NCBI GenBank assembly: GCA_050011895.1
Contig: JBEKIF010000074.1
Coordinates: forward strand, 1 to 16,556
Length of the DNA stretch: 16,556 nucleotides
Reading direction: 5' to 3'
Origin: DATBGO01 sp050011895
GTDB lineage: Bacteria > Actinomycetota > Actinomycetes > Streptosporangiales > Streptosporangiaceae
Shown here: positions 1-7,521 of the stretch, piece by piece
Layout: the number at the start of each line of letters is the position of its first letter
How positions within the stretch are numbered: position 1 is the stretch's first letter
Notes under the pieces: generated by a model
What the model saw: the letters and a program-made list of their open reading frames with translations, nothing else
The model's database searches: none
Told to the model about the DNA's origin: nothing
Translations under genes and position numbers: made by a program

Positions 1-57
1 TCATGAAGATCAACAAGAGGACGCGGAAATGGCTTCTGACCTGCAACTACGTCTGGG

Positions 58-99
58 TGGAGTTAAGGGGACTCGAACCCCTGACCCCCTGCTTGCAAA
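58..99 (-). tRNA. 3' half of tRNA-Ala(TGC), orphan fragment (probable att site)
   Basis: Read on the minus strand, this stretch has the anticodon loop TTTGCAA (anticodon TGC, plus positions 95-97), the 3' anticodon-stem strand GCAGG, the T arm AGGGG-TTCGAGT-CCCCT and the 3' acceptor strand TAACTCC with discriminator A. The 5' half is absent: the bases that should pair with GCAGG (plus 100-104) read CAACA, and no D arm or 5' acceptor strand follows. An orphan 3' end with a sharp break at the anticodon loop is the usual product of a tyrosine-integrase element inserting into a tRNA gene. By orientation the element lies at higher coordinates and the native chromosome at lower ones. It could also be a relic of an older event. 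No integrase gene lies next to it in this window. Confidence 0.75.
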
Positions 100-489
100 C
101 AACAGGCAGCACGTCCACCGACATCCGTACCCGCAGGTCACCGTCCCCGGACGTCCTTCCGCGTCCCTCCGGATCCGCTCCTGTTGCGGTACTTCTGTGC
201 TGTACTTTGCGGCCGTCCACCAGCATCCGTGCCCGTCGCGGCACTCCGACCGTCAGCCGGAACTGGACGTTGTGCGTGAGGCGGATGGCACATCGCGGGA
301 CGCCACGCAAGGCCGGCTCGGCGATCCGCGAGTCACGAACTTCTGGTGCGTCAGGAGAACTCTCACCACGAGTGCGCCTATGACTCACGGCCTACGGATG
401 CCTCATACAGTAAGACCCGCTTCCGACGCGTCCGGCGATCACCGCGGTATTTTTAGGTCCGCCGCCGCGACCTCCTAGCGCATTTCCTG
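100..489. other. Gene-poor left edge of the putative island
   Basis: I see no credible gene here. Open frames on both strands run through the tRNA fragment, and their conceptual translations contain the familiar tRNA-derived string VRGSSPLNST, so they are artefacts. The stretch holds one copy of a 22-bp motif (184-205) that recurs at 14413-14434, and an inverted repeat AGGTC/GACCT (455-459, 469-473) in a GC-rich hairpin just beyond the stop of the hydrolase gene. On the minus strand that hairpin is not followed by a T run, so I do not call it a terminator. Confidence 0.5.
184..205 (+). repeat. 22-bp motif, left copy (partner at 14413-14434)
   Basis: TTGCGGTACTT is followed after a short variable part by GCTGTAC. 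It matches the copy at 14413-14434 at 19 of 22 positions. It lies about 85 bp inside the orphan tRNA end, a plausible place for an integrase arm-type site, but its function is not shown. Confidence 0.45.
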
Positions 490-1566
490 TCAGTTCACAC
501 CAGACTCCGCCGACCCGCCCTGCGGACTCCGGAAAGGTGCCTCCGAGGCGATTAGTGCGACCTCGTGCGCCTCGAGCGGGCTACCGATGTTCGCGGCGAA
601 GTCGCCTGGCCGTACCAGTGGCGGCGTCCTGAGCGTGATCACGATCCCGCTCGTCGGGGCCCGCACGTCTTCGGCCGGAGCGCTCAGGTCCTCGAGAGGA
701 CGCACCCGTCCCACGACCTCACCCGCGTTGACCTCGTCACCCAGCCCGACCCGCGGTTCCAGCAATCCGTGCGAGCAGACCACGGCCCCGGAGCCTGCTG
801 CGAGGTGGAGGAACTGCGTCGCGCCGGTCGGCGGCTGCTCAGTTTGCGCATCAGCGGCCAGCAGCCCCCAGTGCACTAGCAGGCGGCGAACCCCAAGTCC
901 GGCCCGGCGCAGCACCTCAAGGTCTACCCGTCCTGCACCCCCGAGTTCGGTCGCCATCATGACCACGTCCTGTCGATCCGCTGCGGCCGAAAAGGTCCTG
1001 GCCTCTCCCCGGGCATCCACCACGATGCTGTGAGGGAGTCCGAGGGCGATGGCCGCCGCCACCTTCTCCCCGGTCCTTCGAGAGTCCTCATCAATGCGCA
1101 GGAACGCACTTGCCCGGTACTCCGACGCACTCCCACCTGAATGGAGGTCGATTGCGTAGTCGCACAGCGGCAGCAGGTGCGCCTCAACGTAGTCGGCCAG
1201 CATCTTCGTCGGACCGCCGTCGCGGTCACCGGGAAAGGCTCGGTTGAGATTCTCCTCGTCGATGGGCGAGCACCTACTCGCCGCACGAACCGCGGGGAGA
1301 TTGAGCGATGGAAGCACGATGATCCTGCCGGTGAGCTTGGCTGGCGCTACCTGCTCGAGAATCTGACGTGCGATGAGCTGCCCCTCCCACTCGTCGCCAT
1401 GGGTACCAGCGGCCAGCAGGACGGTTGGCCCTGGAGTGCCTGACAACACCGCCACAGGAACGGGAATGACGCTGTATGCGTGATCATTATCGGAATAGGA
1501 CACCATCAGGTGCCCATAGGACTGACCGGGTGCATTGAGATCGATAGTGGCGGCAATGCGGCTCAT
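490..1566 (-). CDS. M14-type zinc acyl hydrolase, aspartoacylase / succinylglutamate desuccinylase superfamily
   Basis: About 358 residues. It carries the AstE/AspA zinc-site pattern: GTHGDEWEG supplies His56 and Glu59, and DLHSGG supplies His142. NLNRAFPG (about 106-113) is the superfamily substrate-carboxylate motif, and Glu207 in ATELGG is the likely catalytic glutamate. The C-terminal part is a beta-rich domain, as in deacylases of the N-acetyl-diaminobutyrate deacetylase (DoeB) type. The expected reaction is hydrolysis of an N-acyl amide in the cytoplasm; the substrate is unknown. It is the last gene of the importer operon, starting 10 bp after the ATPase stop, which suggests it acts on the imported compound. 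An in-frame ATG at 1590 would add eight residues and overlap the ATPase by 14 bp. Neither start has a strong ribosome-binding site. Confidence 0.85.
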   Translation of the reverse strand: MSRIAATIDLNAPGQSYGHLMVSYSDNDHAYSVIPVPVAVLSGTPGPTVLLAAGTHGDEWEGQLIARQILEQVAPAKLTGRIIVLPSLNLPAVRAASRCSPIDEENLNRAFPGDRDGGPTKMLADYVEAHLLPLCDYAIDLHSGGSASEYRASAFLRIDEDSRRTGEKVAAAIALGLPHSIVVDARGEARTFSAAADRQDVVMMATELGGAGRVDLEVLRRAGLGVRRLLVHWGLLAADAQTEQPPTGATQFLHLAAGSGAVVCSHGLLEPRVGLGDEVNAGEVVGRVRPLEDLSAPAEDVRAPTSGIVITLRTPPLVRPGDFAANIGSPLEAHEVALIASEAPFRSPQGGSAESGVN

Positions 1567-1576
1567 CGCAGCCCGG

Positions 1577-3457
1577 TCACCGCTCGGCATCCGGCACTCG
1601 CCGAGGGGAGGCCTGCGTCACGCTGACCGGCTGGGGACCTGCGCGATGCGCCCTCGACGTGGCGGATCCCAGCTTCGGCACGTCCTCGAGCAGTTGGATC
1701 GTGTACGCATCGCTCGGGCGCTCGAGCACCTTCTCTACAGATCCCGTCTCCACGACGACACCATTGGCGAGCACTACGACGTCCTGGGCGATGCTCCGGA
1801 CCAGAGCCAGGTTGTGAGTGATGAAGAGCACGGCCAGGCCCCGCTCTGCCTGCAGGCGTCGCAGCAGTTCGACGATGGCCGCTTGCACTGAAACATCGAG
1901 CGCCGCCGTCACTTCGTCGCAGATGAGCAGCACGGGCTCCACGACGAGGGCGCGCGCGATGGCAACACGCTGACGCTCCCCGCCCGATAGCTGATCGGGA
2001 TAGCGGTTGAGGAACTCTGACGACAGGGCCGCATCCTCAAGCGCCCCCACCACCCTCGCCTCACGCTCACTGCGGGACCATTCGCCGAAGTGCTCGAGCG
2101 GCCGCGCGATGATCTGGCCCACAGTGCGGCGCGGGTTCAGGGAGGTGTAGGGGTTCTGGAAGACGAATTGGATGCCCCGCTGCGCCTGCTCGGTGCGACG
2201 CCGATAGCCCATCGGGAGGCGCTCATCGCCGAAGTGAAGCTGGCCGGAGCAATTCGCGTGCAGGCCCACGACGCAGCGCGCGAGCGTAGTTTTGCCGGAT
2301 CCGGACTCGCCCACCAATGCGACGCACCGCCGCGGCGGGACGACGAGGTCCACGCTATGCAGCACCTCGGTGCTGCCGTAGGCAGCCACCAGTCCCTCGA
2401 CCCGTAGCGCGCTGATCTCCCCGGTGCCGCTGTCTTGCTGAACGAGTGCCTCGACGCTCGGGGCCGGCAACTCAGCCTCGCCGGCGCGCAGGCAGCGCAC
2501 GCGTCGGCCGTCTGCCAGCTCGACGGCGGGGGGAGGCTCCTCGTTGCAGGCTGGGAGCACCAACGGGCAGCGCGGAGCGAACGAGCAACCGGGGGGACGC
2601 CGTCCCGGCCTGGGGGGGCTGCCCTCGATGCCTTGCAGGGCCTCGGCCCGCCCCGTCAACGGAACGGCGCGAAGCAGACGCCGGGAGTAGGGATGCGCGG
2701 GAGAGAAAAAGACGTCCTGCACGCCGCCAAACTCGACGATCCTCCCTGCGTACATGACGGCGACCGAGCTCACAAGCTCGGCGACGACCGCTAGGTCGTG
2801 ACTGACGTAGACAGCGGCTACTCCGTAGGAGCGGCACAGCGTGCGCATGGTCTCAAGCACGTGGCGCTGGGTCGTGACGTCAAGCCCGGTGGTCGGCTCA
2901 TCGAGCACGATGAGCACCGGCCGGCAGGCGAAGGCCATCGCCAGCGTGACGCGCTGCTGCTGACCACCCGAGAGCTGGTGGGGGTAGCAGCGCAGGAGCT
3001 CTCGGGTCGAGTCAAGCCGGACCTCGGCGAGCACTTCCCTCAGCCGGCTCGCCGCCCCTTCGCGCTTGTCGCCGTGCACCCGGAGCGCCTCGGCCAGCTG
3101 AACACCGACCCTGCGCGCGGGGTCGAGCGCGCTCGACGGGTCCTGGGGCACGTAGGCGATCTGCCGCCCGCGCACGTGGCGGAGTTCGCTGGCGGAGAGC
3201 TTGAGCACGTCACGGTCGTCAAGCAGCACCCGGCCACCGGCAATGGAAAGGCCCCTGCGGGCGTGGCCGGCCAACGCGAGCGCAACCGTCGTCTTGCCCG
3301 AGCCAGTCTCGCCGACGAGGCCGAAGACCTCCCCGGGCCCAATCGTGAAGGACACCTCGTCGACGATGTCGTGGCCGGTCCGCTTTACGACCACGCGCAG
3401 GTCCTCCACGACCAGGCGGCGAGGATCGGCCATGCTGGCTTGCGAGTCCGGCGTCAT
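1577..3457 (-). CDS. Oligopeptide/dipeptide ABC importer, fused double ATPase (DppD-DppF type)
   Basis: 626 residues with two complete nucleotide-binding domains. Domain 1: Walker A GETGSGKTT (49-57), signature LSGGQ (162-166), Walker B ending in LDE (185-187), H-loop His220, then the oligopeptide-transporter C-terminal extension with AHPY (254-257) and Cys291, Cys297 and Cys304. Domain 2: Walker A GESGSGKTT (383-391), LSGGE (490-494), CDE (513-515), His548. All ATPase motifs are intact, so it should power import from the cytoplasmic face of the membrane. GsiA-like fusions of this kind replace separate D and F subunits. The start at 3457 is chosen because its ATG overlaps the TGA of the upstream permease (ATGA), a sign of translational coupling. 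The frame stays open far upstream, but that part is a shadow of the permease gene. Confidence 0.95.
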   Translation of the reverse strand: MTPDSQASMADPRRLVVEDLRVVVKRTGHDIVDEVSFTIGPGEVFGLVGETGSGKTTVALALAGHARRGLSIAGGRVLLDDRDVLKLSASELRHVRGRQIAYVPQDPSSALDPARRVGVQLAEALRVHGDKREGAASRLREVLAEVRLDSTRELLRCYPHQLSGGQQQRVTLAMAFACRPVLIVLDEPTTGLDVTTQRHVLETMRTLCRSYGVAAVYVSHDLAVVAELVSSVAVMYAGRIVEFGGVQDVFFSPAHPYSRRLLRAVPLTGRAEALQGIEGSPPRPGRRPPGCSFAPRCPLVLPACNEEPPPAVELADGRRVRCLRAGEAELPAPSVEALVQQDSGTGEISALRVEGLVAAYGSTEVLHSVDLVVPPRRCVALVGESGSGKTTLARCVVGLHANCSGQLHFGDERLPMGYRRRTEQAQRGIQFVFQNPYTSLNPRRTVGQIIARPLEHFGEWSRSEREARVVGALEDAALSSEFLNRYPDQLSGGERQRVAIARALVVEPVLLICDEVTAALDVSVQAAIVELLRRLQAERGLAVLFITHNLALVRSIAQDVVVLANGVVVETGSVEKVLERPSDAYTIQLLEDVPKLGSATSRAHRAGPQPVSVTQASPRRVPDAER

Positions 3458-4425
3458 TTGAGCGCATCCGTCGGGAGCAGGTTGTACACGACGGCTTCCT
3501 CGACGCGGTCCACGCCGAGCGACACCCGAGCGACGGCGTCGGTGAACGTGTTCAATCCGACCGTGAGGATGGCGATCAGGATCGCGGGGGCCAGCACTCC
3601 CCAGGGATTCTCTGTCAGGCCGACGCGGTTCTCGTTGATCATCGTCCCCCAATTCGGCGCCGGGGGCTGAAGCCCGAAACCCAGGAACGAGAGTCCGGCG
3701 AGAATCGAAATCGAATAGGTGAGACGGATGCCCGCCTCCACCATGAGCGGAGTCGTCAAGTTCGGCAGGATGTCCCTCACCATCACCCGCCAGGGACGGA
3801 CTCCGATTATCTCCGCCGCGTGAACATAGTCCCGCTCGGAGATGTCTAGCGTCTTCGAGCGGACGACACGTGCGACCTGCGGAGCATGAGCCAGCCCGAT
3901 GGCGACGACCAGCAGCCAGAGTTTCGATCCGAGAATGCTGACGAGCATGAGGGCGAAGATGAGCTGCGGGAAGGCAAGGAGCACGTCGACGCATCGCATG
4001 ATGAGCCCGTCGGAGAAGCCTCGCCGGTAGGCCGCCGCCATGCCGGCGATCGTGCCTGCGACAAGCCCGAGCAGTGTCGACGCCAGCGCGAGCATAAGGA
4101 GCAGCCATCCGCCCGCGAGTACCCGCGACAGCACGTCTCGACCCAGCTCGTCACCGCCGAGGAGATTCTGGCGTGAAGGCGCGGCGAACGCGGACGTGAC
4201 GAACGCTGTAGGAGAGTATGGGGCGACTTCGGGCCCGATTACCGCCACTAGAACCACGAACAGGATGAGGATGAGGCCGACACGGCCGCGTGGCCTCTTC
4301 GCCGCCCCGCTCAGTACGAAGAGCCATTCCCGGCGCCGATGAGCCGGTGCCTGCCCCGCATGTGCCTGCCCCGCCGGAGCCTGCGCGGATGATCGGTCGG
4401 AGTCCATGTCTGCCTCGGGGTCCAT
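3454..4425 (-). CDS. Oligopeptide/dipeptide ABC importer permease, DppC type
   Basis: About 323 residues. A hydrophilic Ala/Pro/Gln-rich N-terminal tail leads into an OppC-type N-terminal region with a first membrane helix (GLILILFVVLVAVIG) and the GGDELGRDVLSRVLAGG segment that opens the transport domain. The EAA coupling loop, HAAEIIGVRPWRVMVRDILP, is clear, and further hydrophobic helices flank it. It should form the inner-membrane channel with the DppB-type partner upstream. The ATG at 4425 follows the upstream TAG by 2 bp. A second ATG at 4407 has a better ribosome-binding site (GAGG six bases upstream), and an ATG at 4479 would overlap the upstream gene by 52 bp, so the exact start is uncertain. 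The stop overlaps the ATPase start by 4 bp. Confidence 0.93.
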   Translation of the reverse strand: MDPEADMDSDRSSAQAPAGQAHAGQAPAHRRREWLFVLSGAAKRPRGRVGLILILFVVLVAVIGPEVAPYSPTAFVTSAFAAPSRQNLLGGDELGRDVLSRVLAGGWLLLMLALASTLLGLVAGTIAGMAAAYRRGFSDGLIMRCVDVLLAFPQLIFALMLVSILGSKLWLLVVAIGLAHAPQVARVVRSKTLDISERDYVHAAEIIGVRPWRVMVRDILPNLTTPLMVEAGIRLTYSISILAGLSFLGFGLQPPAPNWGTMINENRVGLTENPWGVLAPAILIAILTVGLNTFTDAVARVSLGVDRVEEAVVYNLLPTDALK

Positions 4426-4427
4426 GT

Positions 4428-5477
4428 CTACCGCGGGATCCTGCGTCGGGGCGTGGCGACCAGCGCAATGATGTCGCACGCGATGTTGACGACGACGTAG
4501 AAGGCGCCCAGCAAGATGACGATGAGCTGGATCACCGGGATGTCGCGGTCGGTCACTGCGTTCACGAGCCCTTGGCCGACGCCCGGGTAGTCGAAGATGT
4601 CCTCAACGATCACGATCCCTCCGGCTAGGTAGAGGAAGCTCAGCCCGATCACCTGGATGGTGGGCGCGATGGCGTTCGGCAAGGCGTGGCTCAGCACGAT
4701 CCTCCACATCGGCACGCCCTTCAGCTGTGCCATCTCCACGTAGTCGCTCTCGAGTGCTTCGATCATGGAGGCCCGCATCATCCGGAAGATGTACGGAACG
4801 ATCGCGATCACCAGAGCGGCCACCGGCAGGACGAGCAAGCGCGGCTCGCTCCAGGCGGCTACTCCGGGCTGGATCACCGAGACGGCCGGCAGCACATGAG
4901 TGATATTCGCCGCGAAGACGATGATGAGGCCCACCGCGACGACGAACTCGGGGAGCGAGGTGATCGCCAGCGCTACGACGGAGGAGACCTCGTCGAAGAT
5001 CCCGCCTCGGCGGACCGCTGCAATCGAGCCGAGGATGACCGCGATGGTGGTGCCGATCACGCCTGACAGCAGCACGAGCACGGCCGAGTTCGCGATGCGC
5101 GGGCCAACGAGCGATGACACCGGTACCCCATCCGCGAGTGAGACGCCGAAGTGGCCGGTGAGAACACCCGTCAGCCAATCCCAGTACTGCACCACGGCGG
5201 GCCGGTTCAGATGGAGCTGGGCCTCGACGGCGCGTACCCGGGCCTCTGTGGCGTAGTGCCCGAGCACGGCATAGGCGGCGTCGCCCGGCAGCACCTGGGT
5301 AGCGGCGAAGACCACGATAGACACGATCAAGATCGTCACGAGGCCCAGCCCGGTGCGTACCAGCGTCAAGCGCAAGATCGGATGGTTCGCCAGGCGCGGG
5401 GCGCGTGCGCCTGTGGAGCTCGCTGCCGTGCGCGTCGCAGCAGGAGCGCTCCCCGCGGATGCACCGGAATCGCTCAC
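4428..5477 (-). CDS. Oligopeptide/dipeptide ABC importer permease, DppB type
   Basis: About 349 residues. A Ser/Ala-rich cytoplasmic tail precedes the first helix (GLVTILIVSIVVFAATQVLPGDAA), which carries the LPGD motif typical of DppB/OppB proteins. The AVVQYWDWLTGVLTGHFGVSL segment and the EAA loop (EMAQLKGVPMWRIVLSHALP) also match the family. The GTG at 5477 is preferred: GGGAG lies eight bases upstream, and it falls 22 bp after the stop of the binding protein. The ATG at 5528 would overlap that gene by 29 bp and lacks a comparable site. It pairs with the DppC-type subunit that follows after 2 bp. Confidence 0.93.
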   Translation of the reverse strand: MSDSGASAGSAPAATRTAASSTGARAPRLANHPILRLTLVRTGLGLVTILIVSIVVFAATQVLPGDAAYAVLGHYATEARVRAVEAQLHLNRPAVVQYWDWLTGVLTGHFGVSLADGVPVSSLVGPRIANSAVLVLLSGVIGTTIAVILGSIAAVRRGGIFDEVSSVVALAITSLPEFVVAVGLIIVFAANITHVLPAVSVIQPGVAAWSEPRLLVLPVAALVIAIVPYIFRMMRASMIEALESDYVEMAQLKGVPMWRIVLSHALPNAIAPTIQVIGLSFLYLAGGIVIVEDIFDYPGVGQGLVNAVTDRDIPVIQLIVILLGAFYVVVNIACDIIALVATPRRRIPR

Positions 5478-5499
5478 CTCTATGTCTCCCGGCCGCGTC

Positions 5500-7107
5500 C
5501 TAGTCCAGCCAATAGCCGGACACATCAAAGTTGTTGAACGATATCCCCGATGCGCAGGGCTTCACTCCGTGGACCCGCTTCGCATACCCGTCAATCAGGG
5601 TTTCGAAGAACGGAATGATCAGTCCACCCTCGGTATAGTCGATCATCTGCATCTCGTGGCAGAGTGGAATCCGATCCGCCTCCGACACCTTGCGGATTGC
5701 CTCGTTGAACAGCGAGTTATACCGAGGGTTGTTGAAGTGCGTCTCGTTTTCGGCCCCCGGCCCAGGAATCGTCGCCAAGCTCGCCTGCAGCAGGTAACTG
5801 TGCGTGTTCCAGCCGTCCTGGGCGAACGTCCAGGACAGATAGTTGGGGCCGTAGAACGCGGCGCTCGTGACGTTGTTCAGGTTTACCTTTACGCCGGCCG
5901 CGGACGCTTGTTGCGCGAACACTGTCGCCTGCTGGGTCGTCGTCGGGCCGATATTGGAGGTAACCAGGGTGACGGTCAGCCCCTCGTGACCTGCCGCCTT
6001 CAGGAGCGACTTGGCCTGATCGATGTCCTGCGCTCGCTGGGGAATGCTGTGGTCATAGGCGGGGTCGTATGGCGAGAAGATGTCGTTGCCGATCGCGCCC
6101 AGGCCCTTTTGGCAGACCTTGTTCATCTCGACGCGGTCAACGAGCAGGCGCATGGCCTGCCGCACCCGGACGTCGTTGAAGGGCGCTTGGTCCACGCGCA
6201 TCGTGAACGGGTACCAGCTCCCGGTCTTCGATACCACGACGGCACCGAGACTGCTCGACTGGACTTCGGCCATGACGTCAGTCGAGAGGAAATTCACCAG
6301 ATCCACGTTGCCGGCGAGCAGCGCGTTCACCTGGCTTGTCTCGGATGCGTAGTCGGTGATCACGTACTCGTCGACGTAGGGGCGCCCTCCCCAGTAGTTC
6401 TTGTTGGCGACAAAGACGCTCTCCACACCGGGCGTGAAGCTCTTGTACTTGAACGGGCCCGTGCCGTTCGGAGGTGACTTCGGAGTCCAGCCCTCCGGGA
6501 CGACGTAGAAGATGTTCCCCGCCAGGAAGTCCGGGAGGACCGACAGTGGGCTCTTCATCGGGATCTGCACGGTCAGCGGGTCGAGCTTCCGTAGGCCGGC
6601 GATGTCGACGAGGGTGACCTGGGCCGCGCCGATCGAGGACGTCTTCGGATTCGCCATGTACTGAAGGCTGTAGATGACGTCGTCGGCCGTCAGGCTCTTG
6701 CCGTCATGGAACTCGATCCCCGAGTGCAGTCGCAGCGTCCACATCGTTGCATCGGCGTTAGACGTGAACTCTTTCGCCAGTTTGAAGGCGTCGACTCCAG
6801 CCGCGTTTGTGTACGTCAGGGGCTCGTAGAGCGCGAAGCAACGGGCTATGTCCGGGCTCGTATCTATCAGGAATGGATTGAGGGAATCGGTACTCCCTCC
6901 GCCGGTCACGCCCGCCCGAAGCGTACCGCCGTATTTTGGCTTTCCGGCCGCTTGCGTGCTCGCGGTGGTACTAGGAGAGGAACCGCACCCCGCTAGGCCC
7001 GCACCGGTCCCGAGTAGCGCGGCACCGAAGCCAACTGCCTTCAGGAAGTCTCGCCGGTTCGAGCCGCCGACGCCCCTGCGTGCACTGCCGTTCTGCTCGT
7101 CCGTCAT
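5500..7107 (-). CDS. Substrate-binding lipoprotein of the ABC importer (SBP family 5), Tat-exported
   Basis: About 535 residues. The N-terminus has a twin-arginine motif NRRDFLK (Arg18-Arg19), a hydrophobic stretch and a lipobox LAGC (Cys41), so it should be exported folded by Tat and anchored as a lipoprotein on the outer face of the membrane. The mature part follows the SBP_bac_5 pattern: GGTLRAGV near the N-terminus, FHDGKSLTADDVIYSLQY, GTGPFKYKSF, and VRQAMRLLVDR in the second half. The family binds peptides, nickel complexes, opines and other small solutes; the sequence does not fix the ligand. The ATG at 7107 has AGGAG ten bases upstream. An ATG at 7155 would place 16 extra residues ahead of the signal and is less likely. 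It is the first gene of the importer operon. Confidence 0.93.
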   Translation of the reverse strand: MTDEQNGSARRGVGGSNRRDFLKAVGFGAALLGTGAGLAGCGSSPSTTASTQAAGKPKYGGTLRAGVTGGGSTDSLNPFLIDTSPDIARCFALYEPLTYTNAAGVDAFKLAKEFTSNADATMWTLRLHSGIEFHDGKSLTADDVIYSLQYMANPKTSSIGAAQVTLVDIAGLRKLDPLTVQIPMKSPLSVLPDFLAGNIFYVVPEGWTPKSPPNGTGPFKYKSFTPGVESVFVANKNYWGGRPYVDEYVITDYASETSQVNALLAGNVDLVNFLSTDVMAEVQSSSLGAVVVSKTGSWYPFTMRVDQAPFNDVRVRQAMRLLVDRVEMNKVCQKGLGAIGNDIFSPYDPAYDHSIPQRAQDIDQAKSLLKAAGHEGLTVTLVTSNIGPTTTQQATVFAQQASAAGVKVNLNNVTSAAFYGPNYLSWTFAQDGWNTHSYLLQASLATIPGPGAENETHFNNPRYNSLFNEAIRKVSEADRIPLCHEMQMIDYTEGGLIIPFFETLIDGYAKRVHGVKPCASGISFNNFDVSGYWLD

Positions 7108-7190
7108 TGTGACGACGCTCCTAACCCATTGTTGTACACCATCGACCCTACGCATCTCTGCGCGGCACCGGCCGACGTCGGCGAAAGCTA

Positions 7191-7221
7191 AGCCTCGTCG
7201 AGGCTGTCTTTTCGAGGCTGT
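7191..7221. promoter_or_regulatory. Inverted and direct repeat ahead of the importer operon (candidate operator)
   Basis: AGCCTCG-T-CGAGGCT (7191-7205) is a perfect 15-bp inverted repeat. The half-site TCGAGGCTGT occurs at 7198-7207 and again at 7212-7221, a 14-bp step. It lies about 85 bp upstream of the binding-protein start. On the minus strand the hairpin has no proper T run after it, so an operator is more likely than a terminator for the ferredoxin gene, though the latter cannot be excluded. Confidence 0.4.
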
Positions 7222-7329
7222 TCAGGAAGGTCTCATTTACTTCGGGCGCATGTACTCATAGCGCGCCGTTCGTCGGGCATCGGAAATGCTCGGCGAGTCT
7301 AGCGGGACGGCCCCAGGTAGCGGGTGCCG

Positions 7330-7521
7330 TCACTCGATGATCGTGAAGGCCTCCTCGGGGCACAGCAGCTCGGCGGTCCGCGCCTCGTCGGCAAAGGCCG
7401 GGTCGATCTGCTCGTGCAGCACGCGGGACTTGCCGTCCTCATTCAGCTCGACGACGTTCGGCGCGGCCAGCACACATTGGGCGTGGCCCTTGCATCGGGT
7501 CGGGTCAACTATCAAGCGCAT
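7330..7521 (-). CDS. [3Fe-4S] ferredoxin, P450 redox partner
   Basis: 63 residues, the usual size for these small actinobacterial ferredoxins. Cys10-x2-His13-x2-Cys16 and a distant Cys54-Pro55 match the three-cysteine pattern in which the fourth ligand position is not cysteine, giving a 3Fe-4S cluster. It should pass single electrons from a ferredoxin reductase, not encoded in this window, to the P450. The ATG at 7521 has GGAGA eight bases upstream and overlaps the 3' end of the P450 gene by 17 bp, so the two are cotranscribed. It could also serve the Rieske oxygenase, which has no dedicated reductase nearby. Confidence 0.93.
   Translation of the reverse strand: MRLIVDPTRCKGHAQCVLAAPNVVELNEDGKSRVLHEQIDPAFADEARTAELLCPEEAFTIIE

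Noticed and set aside
47..388. 113-codon minus-strand frame ending in VRGSSPLNST
   Set aside because: The C-terminus is a translation of the tRNA-Ala 3' end, a well-known false gene.
455..473. Hairpin AGGTC/GACCT as terminator of the importer operon
   Set aside because: Reading in the direction of transcription (minus), the stem is followed by an A-rich run, not a T run. Rho-dependent ending is equally possible.
3458..4108. N-terminal extension of the ABC ATPase frame
   Set aside because: The extra residues are Arg/His-rich and out of frame with the DppC-type permease encoded by the same DNA; the ATGA overlap at 3457 gives the natural start.
5353..6477. 374-codon plus-strand frame
   Set aside because: A GC-driven shadow of the binding-protein and DppB-type genes, with no domain of its own.
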